Both the position numbers and the translations under genes were made by a program. This document shows, piece after piece, positions 25,101 through 40,100 of a stretch of DNA of 64,000 nt. This stretch comes from Rhynochetos jubatus. Taxonomy: Eukaryota > Chordata > Aves > Eurypygiformes > Rhynochetidae. The notes beneath the pieces are model-generated. The model had not been told where the DNA came from. It worked only from the letters and a program-made list of their open reading frames with translations, and made no database searches. Where the stretch lies: assembly GCA_027574665.1 (NCBI GenBank), contig CM050654.1, positions 32,941,722 to 33,005,721 of the forward strand, given 5' to 3'. Position 1 is the stretch's first letter. Each line of letters opens with the position of its first letter.

Positions 25101-28100
25101 TTACGTACTCTATTCTGTTGTGAGAAGCTCCCAACAATTAAATATTACATTTATACAGCTGCTGCCGGAGAGTTCTTGATAGAGAATGCAACATTAAAAA
25201 ATACAATATGCACAGGAGTTTTACCCAACACCAGCAATTCAGACTCTAGAAAAACTCACAAGAAACCAGGCAGACAGCATTTTTCTCTACCCACGTGAAA
25301 CTGGATTTACTGCAACAACGATTTTTTGCAAGAAGGAAAGGATTCGTATTCGTTAGAGCGTTCTGCTCTTTGTGAGCATCTATACCCACCTGCTGGCAAG
25401 GATCCCTTTTGTTGAGAAGCATGTTGTAACTGGAGAATATGGAAACAGTCGTTTAAGCAGTTCATGGTTGCCATGGAAGTTGCTTTCAGCATTAATAGGT
25501 CTTGATCCAAGGATGTAAGGTGACCGGAGACAGGAAGGCATTCTATGCTCCGGATCAAGTCTCTCTGCTGGCCCTCAGCCTGAGACATCATCTGTCAACC
25601 AAAACAGCATTTACCAGGTGATGGAAGTGTGTTGTGTGGCACACGTTTAGCTGAGCACACAGGGGATCCCAAATGATTTTATGACAATATTAAAACTAAA
25701 AGGTCATGAACAGTTAACTGTACTTTTTTTTTTTTTAATCTTGATGCAGCTACTAGGGAGTCACTCAATGCATGGCAAAATTCCCACGGCAATGCATGGC
25801 ACCTTATTAACAAGCAAAAGAATATCAAAGTGACTCCAAAAAAAGGCAAAGAGGAATTTGATCATGATACCTGCTGCAGTAAGTATCAAACACTTTCATG
25901 CTTGGTTGACAGGGATGGGGGAAAACCACCCCACGCACTCTGTGTGAGGACTAATTAAGCTCGGTGTTCTACACAGCCTGGAAGAGGATCTATGAGGTAC
26001 TATCTTTTCACTCCCTACAAGGAGAGATCCAGCACTTTAAAGGAAAATACCTGTAGCAATCAGTTCAGCCCAAACCATACAGGATTCTCATTTATTGCTT
26101 GCACTGCCACCACGCTTACAATCACTATCTCACTGTTTACTTTGCCGAAGGGGGAGAAAAAGCAGGATTTTCCCCTTCATTATGCAGTCAAATTACTGCT
26201 TTCCTGGTGGTGTTGTCCCCCTTCTGCCCCCAGGCTCCCTTCCTCCTTCCTTCCGATGCAGAGCACCCCTACATCACAGAACCTACAACAGCACGTATGC
26301 CCGCACGAGGTAGGGCGGCAAGGCACACCAGCTGTCTCGCAGCACGCTGTGGGCTTCCAAAAACCTACACGCTTTCCTCCCTGCACTCACAGGAGCAAAA
26401 TGTTGCCTGACTTTGAATCCCAGGGATGAAGGCAAACTTCTATACGTGCTAGACCTTTTCTGGGGAGGTACAGCAAGAGGCATTAATGTACCTGGATAGC
26501 GCTACTCTGCAATCATTACATGCTCCAGCAGTTGGGTTAAATGAAAGAACAGACTCATTTAGCAGAGCAGAAGAATTTCTTTAAAGAATCTGTGATGCGT
26601 TCATGCTGTTTAACTGCTATGGCACTGCTTAGCTTTTAATTCACCAGTACTGTTGTTAGAGGGTATCAACAGGATGGCAGCAGTTTTGCCTTTTGCAAGA
26701 CATCTGCAAGAACAGTTTGCTGTGCACAGAGATTCACAGATTCTAAGGTCTGAAGAGGCAGCCCCCTCCTCTAGCTTACTGAATAACCACGCCACAGCAC
26801 TTGACTTAAACCAAAGAACACTGACGATGGCAGCATACCATAGCAGGGAAAGGATTTTCAATACCCATTTACAGCTTCCCACCGATGAACTTACCACAAT
26901 GCTCAGCCACATAGTTTTAGGTTACTGATGCTCACAATACAGAGCACCCTCTGTCCCAGTTTGTCCAAGTTCAATTTCTAACTATTCAGGCTTCCTAGAT
27001 CTTTATTTGCTAAATTAAAAAGCCCTCCATTAGAAACTTCTTTCTGTGAAGAAATGTACCACGCCAGACTATTACACTGCTAATATGAAAATATCCAATT
27101 ATATCAATACTACTACTAAGTAACACAGGTTTGTAATTCAGCAATGAAATTCTGGTCTAGTATTAGCTTTAGATTTGCACGATCTACCCTGTAAATATTC
27201 ACAAGTTAATTCAACCAGTGCTCAGTCCATTCCGACGGTCAAGACAAAAAGGTAATTATTTCTGTTCTTTTCCAAAAACACACTACACCTGAATGTGCAG
27301 TGAAAAAAGCACACTTCTGAATTGCTCATTTTGGTTTGCTCTCTTTTCAATCACATCCACCTCTTGATAATTCGTCTGCATGAATTAGCATACCAGAAAG
27401 CGGTATTAGCATTCTCAAACATCTGTCCTGACCAACTTCCCCTTAGTCACAGCAGACGCAAGTACAGCTTAGTCAATTCTTCTGTGGCTGGATACAGGAA
27501 GAAAACGGTGTATGATATACCAGTATCATAGTATGGGATGTTACAAGGATGAGAACATGCAAAATTCTGCCTTGAGCATCAGGGCATTTACGTGGAGTAC
27601 AAAAGTCCCAGAGTGCACACCACATACTTCTACAATTAGCCAAACCAAGTTACTCATCCTCAAACAGCTTAGGACATGCTATTGTATTGACAATATATCC
27701 AACTAAAAACAGGTTTCTCCACAATCCTACAAATAACAGGACAGCTCGTTCAAAAAGATAACTTATGGCATACAAACCTCTCTAACATCTACAAGGTGAT
27801 CTGGCTGCATAATAGGAACTCTTTTTCCAGTTGGCAATCTGTGATGTCCAACGTTGAAAAAGGAAACTGCATTTTGACTGGGTCGTCTCTGCACACCAGG
27901 AGAGTTGGCACTTCCTTGGGATGCAAGGGAGAAGCTGCGAGATTTCAGAGGAGGGTTGTTCTAGTGAATAAATAAGCATATTGAGAAACGTTTAATTCCT
28001 AATAAGCAGCAAATATTCTAATTTGAAGGATACAGCAGAACAGTTTAATCCTTGGTTTTTTATAGAGCAAGGACAGACGACAAAGCCCTAATAATACATT

Positions 28101-31100
28101 AGTAGCAACCGCTAAACAAATATTTTGCACTATCTGCTGACAGTTGCCCTGTTTTATAGTCATTATGAACAAGCTGTGAAATGAGATTGATCAATACCTA
28201 CCGCTTCTCTGACTTGCAAATTAGTCCTTGATCTGCAACAGTACTAGAAACTGACTCCTAACAGATGCTGCAGGGATAGAGCTCACATTTAAGAGAATGG
28301 GATTTTATATTCATTGAGCTTCTCTCTTACAACAAAACCATCTGCAAGATGATGTTGATCTTATCTTAAAAGGAAGGTTTTATTCGGCTATCAGAATAGG
28401 TGCTCTGGTAATCAGGAGGGTCTATAAAATACACCATATTCACAACCACCCCATGGTTAGCAAACGGAAGCAACAACCCTCAGATACAGTGTTGAGGAGT
28501 TGCTTCTCAAACTCAGGATTTCATCCTAAATTAATTTGCAGGCTGAGTGGGTTTAAAAACAGGTTAAAATAAAAGCAAAGCTTCCAGAATGAAAGGGCTT
28601 CAATAACACTGAAGACCTGTTTCCTTACTCATTAAAACAAATGCAAAATCACTGGAAAATACTGGGCTTTCAGGTCTGCCTCCTGTTCAAACACCAGCTA
28701 ACCAGTATCTGACAGGGATGACCACTCAGCCCGTCAGAGACAAACTGCCTTCGCTTTGTGCCATTCCTAAAGCATAGTTGTGTAACAAGTCAACTATTAC
28801 TCAGAAAAGCATTTCCCTACATAAGTGTCAAGCCCAACCACAGGCCCTTTTGTATTATTTGTCTCAGATAACAGGATACTTGTATTTGGAACTATTTCTA
28901 CCACCAGCCTAAATTATTTTTGCCCACGAAAACATAAGTCATACGATACCTTTCCAATAGCTTCTGTGTGATGCTGTGTGCATATCTGTAGCCTGCTAAC
29001 CCAATGTTGCCGTTCTTTAGCATCAGTAGCTAATAAAAGCAAGCCAAAATGATTATGTATATAAAGACACTTAAGTATTGGCCAAAGGTTGCTTAATTCT
29101 TTAAAACAGACAGAAGACTTACAAAGTATGTTTTATCTAAAAATTGCTCAGCTTAACAGAAATTAGCTATAACATTAAATAAAGTCCAGTATTAGTGGTA
29201 TGTACTTGGTTTTTTCTTTTCATTTTGTAACACAAAAATAACTTCAAAAAACAATAACTCCCCTCGCACACATTTTAATTTCAAAAAATGACACATTTTC
29301 CTGGAATTAGAGTAAGGTACCCTGAATTAAATAATGACAGCAAGTCTTCAAGGGAATAAACACTTAAGCTTTTAGTCCAGACTTCCATAGCCTGCAACAT
29401 CAGAGAAAGGGCTTCTATAACCCTCCCAAGAAGGCTAACATACTGAACACTAGGAATCACGCAGTTCTGTGCAAGCATCAACACAGTACTGTTACCGACA
29501 GTGATTTAGAAAACCCTGAATCGGTACAGTTTAAGGACACCGTGCATGGAGGTTCAGCCCCAAGCTACACATCTTGAGTTCATGGTCTTCTGAAAGTCAT
29601 CAAACCCAAAAACCATGGAACCACCACTAAAAAAGGACAATTCCCAACCAAAGAGTAGGATGAAAGTTTCACACTGCAGCAGTCTGCCAAACAAGCTCTC
29701 CTGCTGTGGCCACGCAGCCAAGCCCAGCAGAGCAGCCACAGGTGAGGGCCAGGAGTGTCCTCTAGTGGAAGAATCCCCTGCCCAAGAATCTAGGTCCTAC
29801 CTCTTAGTTTATACTGCTCTCCGCTGGCAGCATTGACGGTAAAAGTGTGAGAGTCTTCATCACTGGGTGAAATTACAGCGCCAGCCAGCTGCAGGGTACC
29901 CCTGGGCTTTAGATGTCTAGACTGCTCATTCACAAAGTACTCCAACAGGCCAGCATCATTGTTTAAAACAAAAAATCTGCAACAAGAAAGCAAATCCACT
30001 AAATAAAACCATCTTTTTCCTTTTTTTTGGGGGTGGGGTGGGGGGAGGCGCGGGGGGAAGGTGGTGGTGTGCTATTGGAAGAAGTCAAGACTTTCATTAC
30101 AAGCTGGCACAAATGGAGTTGGGACTTAAAGACTTGAGTCAGTACAACCCCAAACATATGAATTATGTCCCCAACAAGACTGCACAAGAATTAAGTTCTT
30201 ACCAATTTTTTCTCAGAGACCAGGGATTGCAAAACAGAACAGCTTGTTCCCACAGAGGAGTGTTATTGCAAGATTTTGGGAATTAAAGGAACATCCCAAA
30301 TCTCTAAGGCTTAATACATCCTTAAACTACATAAATTAAGGGTAAAACAGCCCCAAATACAAAACAGTCAAGATCTAAACCTGTGAAAGTGAAACAATTC
30401 CAGATTAAAAAAAAAAAAAGGCGGATATTACGCTTCAACTATTCAACTGAGTTTAACGATAACTGTGCTGACACAAGTCACAGCACGCCAGCGGTAGCAC
30501 GGCAATTTGGCCAGTGTGGTGTGCTAAGGTCTCGTCTCTCCAGTATTACTTTGGTTGCACTGTGCTGCTCTAGGAACAGCATCAAGCAGGAAGCCTGACC
30601 AGAGCGTTTCACCTGTCAAAGAAAAGCAAGTTATTCCAGGGGAGACTGATACCCAGGGAACTAAAACGAAAAGCTGGCTTGAGTTTGAATTTTCAGTAGT
30701 CTTTATTTTTTTTAAAAACGATGGCATGATTTGGCATAAACCTGAAGGTTCTGCAGAAAAAATAGAAGACAATATTTTTAATGGAAAAAGGACAAAAAAA
30801 TAATGCTGTACATGGGGTTTTTTTGGAGTTTTTTTTTTTACACATATAATTATAAGCCACAAAATTCTTCATACTTTCTAGGCATTTTTTTCTTATTCAT
30901 GCCGTAATACTAATATTATTCATCTACATGTTAGCTTAATCTATACTGAGAAAAGCATTAGCCTCTTCCATAAAGTTGGTCTAAAAGAAAAAGGAAAATC
31001 CAAGTATTATTAAAAAAGTCTGAAACGTTTTAATTTAGATGCTACGAAGACCAGTATTACTAAAAGCACCATAAAGGACTTACCGATATTGCCAACCAGT

Positions 31101-34100
31101 GACAAGATTGGTATATTTCATTAAATAGCCATAAATATTTTCCATGTGATCACTGTGGAAAAAGAATATAAATAATCAGACAATAAGAAATTGTAGATCT
31201 TCCAAGCTTTACCTATTCTCAGAAAATGAGTTTTCATCTTTATTTTCAGAATGGCACTACCATTTTAATACAACTACCAACACTTAACAGATATTCCAGC
31301 CTCGTTTCAAAAATAATTTCATAAGACAGTTCAACCACGCTTACTGAACTCCAAATAATTTCAAGGCACAATTAGCTTCACCAATACTTGAGTTTTATTT
31401 AGCAGGCATTTCTAGACACATTTGTGCTAGTTTCAGGTAATTAAAGACTTGGTATCCAAGCTGCTTCTCTTTCCTGCTCCATCTTCCAAGCAAGCTTTGT
31501 ATTTTGGGACTCCTGAACAAAATTAACTTTCACTAGTTTATTAACAGAAACGTGATTGTGGTCACCAACCAAAGCCAGTCCCCAGGTATTCCTACACCCG
31601 TGGGGTTTTATTTATCCTTCATGCCCAGAATCCTTCCCAACTACACAACCAACCACGCTCTTGAACAGATGCTCTACGGACACAACATGTGGGTGCAAGT
31701 CACATCAAGATATTCTGGAATGTAAAACAAGAGCCGAAACATCTCCTCTGGCCTGGCAGGAAAATCAGGTAGTTTTGCTTTTGAAGCCTCAGCTTGCAAC
31801 ATCCAGCAAAGGCAAAAACCCATCGGAGCATCGGGCACAGAGGCACTGCAGGCAAAATACATTGCCACTTCTGAAAATCAGTTCTCCTCAATAAGGCTTA
31901 CAAGTCTTAACATCTATGAACTAATCATCTTAAAACAAGAGTTTGAAGACTTATTTTATACTCTATAATCCCATAATTCTAGAAATGCCACCTCAATGCC
32001 CTTGCCTCAGAGTAAAGCACAATGCTACACCGAGGAACGCGCTCCTGATAAACCATTCAGCTCCAGCATAACAAAAAATCCTACTATTGCGATGAAGAAC
32101 TGAAACAATGACCCAAGTATCAGATACCGACTACCTGCTTTTTAAAAGCAGCTTATATTTAAGATATCTTATTTAGATTTTAAATTAATATTTCTTTAGC
32201 TCATAGTGTGTTGAATATTAAATGAAAATTATTCAGTCCACCAGAGCAGCAGCCTATCTTGGTTGTTAAGAAATTCAAAGTATCCCCGTATCCGCAAAAG
32301 CGGGAAGGGGAGGAAAAACAGGACAAGTAGAGCCAAGGGATCACCTTCATGAATGGATTTTGGTTGCAAACATGGTCAGAGCCAGTCAAATTGGGGTAAA
32401 TTTTAAATAATAGCTGAAGCTGCTGTCGACACTTCATTTATACACAGAGTCAGTATCATCAGATTAGTTAGATACCTGACAATTCAATAAATATAAGTTT
32501 CATGCTAAAGGAGGCTATTTAGGATACCACTAATGAAGATAAACTCAGAGTAAATTACTGTCCTATGAGCCAATGCTGTAACACGCCATTCAGTAACACT
32601 AGTCAAAGAAGAGATGCAAGAATGTACATTTTTGAAGAAAAACCAAGTTGCTGATTTTTAATGTTACATTTAAAACCAACAATATGTGTCCTAGTTATTA
32701 CTGCAGCAATCAGTATTGCAGTAACATCCTGCAATGGAGAGCAGCCAGCGAGACTATCTAGGAATTTAATTTCTAAGAGCTCATTAAGTGGTACTACAGA
32801 TAAAAATAAAACCAAGGAGAGCAGAGGGTATTCAAGCTATCTTAAATGTACAAAAATGCTAAAGGAGACATAACCAAACTCGTCCTCTGCAGTCGCCTCC
32901 CATTTGTTATTATTGGCATACAAGGGAAGCACAGTTTAGACTTGCTCGCTCTCTTAACTTAGCTGAGTATTAAGAGATTGCATAGTAATAAAAACGTACA
33001 AGCTTGGTTTTAATGGTCTGAAAACTGTCCCTAGTAACAGTTAATTGTTTTTCAGTTTTAGTGAACGCAAGCTTCACCCTTGTTTTTCAGTTAGACATTG
33101 TACAGAGCCCTGCACACTCAGGCTAGAGTTGCTGTACTCTCCCATTAACTAATGAGCCTAAATCATAGGTATGTGTAACAGAACCCAGGAAAAATCAGAA
33201 AAAAATAACTTCAGACTGCAATGAATACAGCAGGCTGATACGTATGTCCTTGGGAGTCCATTCATCTGACGAGGGTAAAATAAACAGTCTTTGATCAAAA
33301 TCATTTGACAACTTTAAGTGTGACAGATGAAACAGCTGATTTTGTCAGTCTACAAAAAGGGAAGGGAATGAAGCCCTTGCAGTGATGTACTGCCACCCTG
33401 AATTAGCACTTGCCTACATTCTGCTTTCACCCGCATGTTCCTCTCTGTTCAAGGAATTTACATGCCAAACATGGGTACCACTAGGTTTGCTTTATTAACA
33501 ACTCAGAGTTGGGCCACCACCTCAGTGCATGGCAAATGGCCCAAGATCTCGCACAGTTTACATACGATTCAATACCCCTTACATAAGGTCCGAAGCCTTT
33601 GTATATTCCCACTCGGCCTTTCAGTCCCCAGAGTTCATCGTTTATCAAAGACCATCACAATCCCCTGTCCCAGCTGCATTCTTCTTTTCTGGTTCCAATT
33701 CTTGTTTCAGTTTCAGGGTCTTTGGGTCGCCGTCTCCGTAATCACTCTTCTGCCATTTCTGTCTTGCACGATTCTGAGACAGACTTCGACATGTACTATT
33801 AAGGGTTTAACTAAAGCAAGCAGTTTCTACCCATTAATTTCCTTTTGTCTAGAAAAACACCTGTGCTTAATTAATTAATCACTCTTTGTTAAAACTGTCT
33901 CTTCATGATTAGCTTGACTGGGTTTGAAACCAGCCTTGGGTGGGTCTGTACAGGGAGCAGGTTGAGAACAAACATTCTAGGCCTGTTGAGCAGTATTTCT
34001 GCACTTGCCACAAGACCCCAGATCTAAACCTACACCACAGACGATGAGAAATTCCTTTACATTCTCCACTTGAATTTTCACTTTAACTAGACCCAAACTT

Positions 34101-37100
34101 CCCCAATTGCCTCCTCTCCTCCCCTCTCTTCCCTCAGTAGTCCCAAAAGTTGATGGTTTAACTGAAAAACTTCAAAAACAGCCCTCAAGAGAAGCCTGAG
34201 AGTGACTGAGGACAAGCAAGCCAGTCGCCTCCAGCACTGGGGACACTGCCAGTCTGGAAGGAGCACGTTGTGGCAAATGAACGTGAGCGCAAGTGCGTGG
34301 CGTTAAACACACGGACCCCGCTGTGTTTCAGAATCCCTAATGTTGCATGCAGAGGGTCCCCAAACCCCTTACCTCTCACAAAAGAGCTATAATTCAACAA
34401 GGTAAAGCTCAGAAGGACGTTTAATTTAGCAGGTGTCTCCCATTCACAAGGGAAAAGCCTCACCCTCCCGCACAAGATCACAGAACCGTACTAAGCACCG
34501 ATGGCCAAACCTCGGTATAGAAGAGCCCAACAAGCAGCACCGTTGGCTGGTGAGGATCCCAAGACGCAGGACAGTCAGCTGCAGGGCCGGATTCCTCACA
34601 GACTAACCTCTACAGCAAGGGAGGAATACAACATGCCAACTGCCAGATGACAGACTGAGCTGTGGCTTGCTTTTTGGGAGACCAGAGTATGTCAGAAAAG
34701 CCAAAGCCCAAAGAGAGGGAGCGTGAACAGAGGTCCCTGCTAAATGAGCCGACTCTTGGACAATACCAACTAAATTATTTTCCTTCCTGTGTTCATGCGT
34801 CTGCAATAGAACTGCACAAACCCAAAAGACCATATTTAGTTTCCACCCTGGCAAAGGCTTGGCAAGCTTTTAGCACCCATGCGAGTAACAGATTGGCCTG
34901 CGTGAAGGGTATGAAAAATTTGGTTGGTATTTAAAACATTTCCCGTAACAGTATAAGGGCCTAGAGGCAAGCAAACAAGTAAATGAAACTGAAAGCACAG
35001 ACCTTACAGGCACTAATCACACTCTCCCAGCACAAATTCCCACGCTGCGTGAGCCAGGCAGTCTTCAACATTTGAAGCAATGCTTATGATTAAACAAGTA
35101 ACAGTTTTATACACTTTAAAAAAAGAGATTTAAATCCAGTCTGCAAGCTGCAATTGACAAAAGGCAGATCCTATAACTGTGCACAAACCCATTACAAAAC
35201 TACAGTTAACTTCCTAATCTTCTTCTGGGTAAGCACTAGTACTTTCCTATGAAGACAGAAAAACATCTGCAGTATTAGTTATGAACGAGGCCATGGAATT
35301 GTAACTACAGCATTTCTCCAGTGATTTTAAGATTAGTGCCTCCACAGCAAGAGAAATGAAAATATTTGTCGCTGCTAAAGCAGTGTGGTAAGGCAGTTAA
35401 CACTGTAAAAAAGAAAACACCCACCACCCCCACATAGCCCCAGTAATGTTTCACTAGTCTGGAATTAGCAGCAAAGCTCTTCAGGGCACTACAGGAAGCT
35501 TTTAAGATGGTAGACTGAGAACAAGAGGTTGAGGTTCAGGCACTGGCTCTGCTCACAGATAACCATGGTTCATAAAATACGACTAAGATCTTCCTTACAG
35601 CCCTTACCAGCGTTGTTTCTAATGAAACAACAGTAAAACCTGTCTCAAAACCATGTGTGTACTTCAGAAGCCTCCACAATTCCCTACACTGGAGTTTCTG
35701 ACATCTAGAAAACAGATTTCTTAAGTGAATTTGACACAAAGCGCTGAGCAACTTGAATCTCAACGTTGACAGTGAGGCCTGGCTGCAGCTGGATCCTTCC
35801 CATCGTTAAGAATACCTTTGGATTCACGCTGCTGCCTACGTGTACGTACATGTACCTATGGGTACGTGCATCTTTTCACAGCCAAAATGCTGCTGTTGCT
35901 ATTCAAAATGCTCATGCCAGTCTCAGATTGTCAAAGGAACAGCAACGATGAGTCAACAACCCCCAAAGTCCCTATTTCTGTAGAAATTCATGCATCCTTC
36001 TTTCAAAGAAGGACAAAAAAAAAAAAAAAACAACTCAGATTTAAGTGTTGCAACAGACCTGTCACAGGCATAAAGATGTAAAAAAAGTTTCATTTTAACT
36101 TTTGCTGGACTGCTTTAAGTGAGGATACTGCACAAATCACAATCCAGGAAAAAATTACGCAGGAACTCATGGTACATCTGAACTCCAGCCTAGCACATTT
36201 AGCACCCCCCTCAAATTTGGGCGTTCTTTGGGGTGGTTTTTTTCCCAACATCTGAACACCACTGAACCTGGCAGCCCATTTTTTTAGTTTATAAATATTG
36301 TGAGTTGGACTGAAACTGTCCCTGTAAGCAAATGACTGAAGTCTATTAAAAAATTACAAATTAGTTCCGGAAAACTATCCCTCCCCAGCTTCAAAGATAT
36401 TTACACTACCTGGATTTCTACATATCTAAGTGCTACTAAAATACAATAGGAATAAAACATTCACAAAGGATTATTGTTAGTTTATTTATCCTTTGCTAGT
36501 TGTATTTGTCCTCTTCTAGTATGCCCCTTAAGTTGCAGCAGCTGTCAGTGCCTTGCAGGCTGGTCTCCTGTCCTGGGGGAGGAATAAGATAGCAATAGTC
36601 AGGCCAAATTCCCCCTGTATCCTGTTTATGTGCAGCACACGAGCCTTGAACACAGATGCTGAGGAACAGCAGTCCCAGAATGACGTCTTTTGGGAGCTTC
36701 AGCCAAAACACCCATGTTCACACCTGACAAGCACTGGGCCAACATTTTCTCCAAGAAGAAACACCAACGCAGAAGGCCTCCCCAGCCTTTTCTCATACCT
36801 CTCACAGGGCAGCTCTCCCCAAAAGCCCCTCTCAAACAAATCACCACAAGCAGTGGCACAAAATCACACCCATCTGGAAAGACAGTACTGCGTGGGATAC
36901 TTTGGGCAGCCAGGTCTCTGACGACCCAACAGCTGTTTAAAGAGCAAACACGTCAGCCAAAGGCTTCCCCTCGGACTTGTCTAAGGCCTGGCTTCCAGCG
37001 GTAGCTGAGTATGCGTGGATTTGCTTCCAGCAGGAAGGATGATGAGGAGCCTGGAGCCCATGCAGATGTCGGGGAGGGTTCCTGCAGGGAGATCCAGCCT

Positions 37101-40100
37101 CCATAGCTGCCACCGCTGCCGTTATGATGGTACCTTCAGGCCCTGGGCAAGGGAAGAGGCTCCGTCCTACCGAGCTCACAGCAAGATACAAAAATGTGGT
37201 GAAAGAGACTGTCTTCAGATTAAAAGCTAGCAAAGCATAAAGAAAAGGTAAGAAAGCAGAATCCTAACAGTGCAAACCAATGACTGGATTTGACTGCATA
37301 GTTTGAAAAAACCAATCGTTTCCACTGAACTTGCTCATCTCTATCTGCCCATGGGCTTGCTTTTTCCTCACTGACCACTGCAGTGCTTATCTACCATGCA
37401 CCCATTCCCCTTTCTGTTACATGGAGAGGAAAGGCAGGGGAGAAGAAAAAAAAACCCCTATGTCAGCAATAGAAACTTTGGCCATATCTTCTGCAAGTAC
37501 AAAGATCATTTGCTCCCAAGCAACCATCACCACGGTGGTTGCACACTCCAGCCCCGTGGCTCGTTGGTGCAAGCGTGGGTTCCTCAGTACACCCAGCAAG
37601 GTAAGGCAGAAGCCTCCATGTTGCTTACAGGGTATCCATATCGATAAATGAGCTTTGCTTCTCCAAACGGATTTTGGAAGAACAGAAAAGCAAACCTTGC
37701 TGTGCAATTCACCAGTAGTGCCCTACAGCCAACTGTAAAAAGTGGCAGCAAAGCTCCTACTCTTCAGCTCACGTCTTTGCCTATTCAACTGGAAGTTTAG
37801 AAACCAACCAGTGCAAGGAAAACCAGTCCAACAATACAACAAGAACACTGACAGCAGACCCTTGGGATGCTTCAAAATACCATTTGGCTGCAAGCGTGCT
37901 AGCAGCGAACGCATCCTCGTTAGATATTAAAAATTCTCTTAATACGTACTCCTGTAAACCCTGGAGAGCACAACCATGCACTGGAAGAGAAGTGCAGACT
38001 TGCCACAAAGGAAGGGTGAGGCAGAGCTGCAATGAGCTGTCAGCCCTCTGTGAGCCTGGCATGGCACAGCCCAGGCTTCCCGTGCCAGGGGTGAGGGGGT
38101 GTCCCACTGCCCAGCCTCCCCAGCCCCCTGCTATCAACACGGCAGTTGTGTTTGCACCTCAAGTTTCTATCAATACTAGTTCTCAAGGGGAATGATACAT
38201 CAAGTCTACAGGCAGGGGTTTTTTTTAAACCATCCTAATTAAACTTGCATTTGATTCTCCTCTTTTGGGCATTAATGCCACAGGTCAATTATACACAAAT
38301 GAAACTGCACTGTAACGCTTTTGCAGGGTAGCAACAGGAAAAAAGGGAAGAGATGATATTTAATTAATAAGTAGCAAAACACAGCTCTCACTGGACCACT
38401 GCAAAGCTGATTATTTAACTACTTTGTCATTTAGAGAATTCTAATTGTCAAAATACACCTACCGGGAAAAAAAAACCTGCAACGAGTTTCAGCTTAGCAA
38501 TTTCTCTTCCGTGTACACAAACACCGCAACTCAGCAAGAAATCCACTCACGTACAATTGATTTGCGGATTTGCGTCAAGCGTAACACAGGTGAAGCTGGA
38601 CCCGAGAGTCCGTAGCCAACCCTGCAGATCTTTCTGCAATGACATCTACTACTCAGGCCACTGCTACAAAAATAACCATACGTTTCGCCAACATCGTAGA
38701 GCTGGAGCGTATTAAAAACAGGCAAAGGTCTGGACTCTTACTGGGGATCTCCCTGCCGTCTCCCCTACACACAGAGAAGACTGAGACAGACTTTTCAGAG
38801 ACGTACAAACAGTGACCATCTCAAGCTCTAGCAAAAAAAAATGTCCTTGTTTGACACAAGGAAAAATTCTTCACAATCGGGGGGGTGAGCCCAGAGAGGC
38901 TGTGGCATATCTCCATCCTTGAAGACACCCAGAACTCAACCAGCGGCCGTGAACAACCTCTTGTAGCTTTGAAGCTGGTCCTGCTTTGAGCAGGAGGCTG
39001 GACTAGAGATTTCCCAGAGGTGCCTCCCAACCCAAATTATTCTATAATTCTTGGATATAGAGAAATTAAACAAAAACCATTTCTACATTAAAATTGAGGC
39101 ATAAGGTACTGAGAAGGTTTAAACTCTAATTAAGAAAGCTCATGTGTTAACCACCTACAATTATGACAATACATAAAAAGAGCAGGATTTTCTTGTTTGG
39201 TGCTTTAAGTAGACAGTGATTCCCAGACAAGGAATTCTTCAGAACTGCTCCTTTCCATTGTGCAATGAGCACCAGGTGCTGTTTATTTGGCACTCATGCT
39301 AATAAGGAGTTTCCTTATGGTTTTCTTCTCCTGTGACCGTCGACATTTATGAAGGAGTCTTGTATCAAACAATAAAAGGACAAGGACATTTTCATCCCAT
39401 TTTACATATAGGGAACTGAGGTGCAATGAATTTTCAGCGTCTAACTTTGAGATAGTTGTGGCCCAATTTTTATTTTATTAATACATTCAAATCACAGCTT
39501 CTGCTGATTTCAGCTGCAGTTGTGACCCCGTGAAAGTTTTTCAAAATCAGAGCCAACTGTTCCAAACTAGGCCTCTGAGAAATAGAGGAACACATAGTTA
39601 GTGATTGCAGGGGAAAAACAGTTTAAACAATATGACTTTTACCACAGAGGAAGTCAGAGCCAGGGTCAGAAACCAGCTCCTTAATATAGCATCCTGGAGT
39701 TCTGCCCAGCAGATCTCATGCTTTGTTACATCTCCACTGCAACGACTGAAACCAACTTCCCAAGGCAAACTGGGCTCTTCAGGAAACTGATCTGCCAATG
39801 CCTAAACGTTAAATCAAGATTTTAAAGATTTCCAGCCTCATCAAAACCCCTGGAATTTACACCCGGAAGGAAGAAGAAAAAAATGCAGACCCGTAGCAAA
39901 AAGCTTTCCCCCAGCACTGATACTCCTGCTCCAAAACAGGCTGTCATATAAGGTTGTCAGCATAGCACAGACGAAGAAACATTTCTCCTACCTCGCTTCA
40001 GCCTGCCCTCTCCTCCCATTTCAGCATCAGACACAGAGCACCCTACAAAGTTGTCAGGCAGCGTTTCCAGCAGGCAGTGATCCCCTACCAGAAGAATTCA

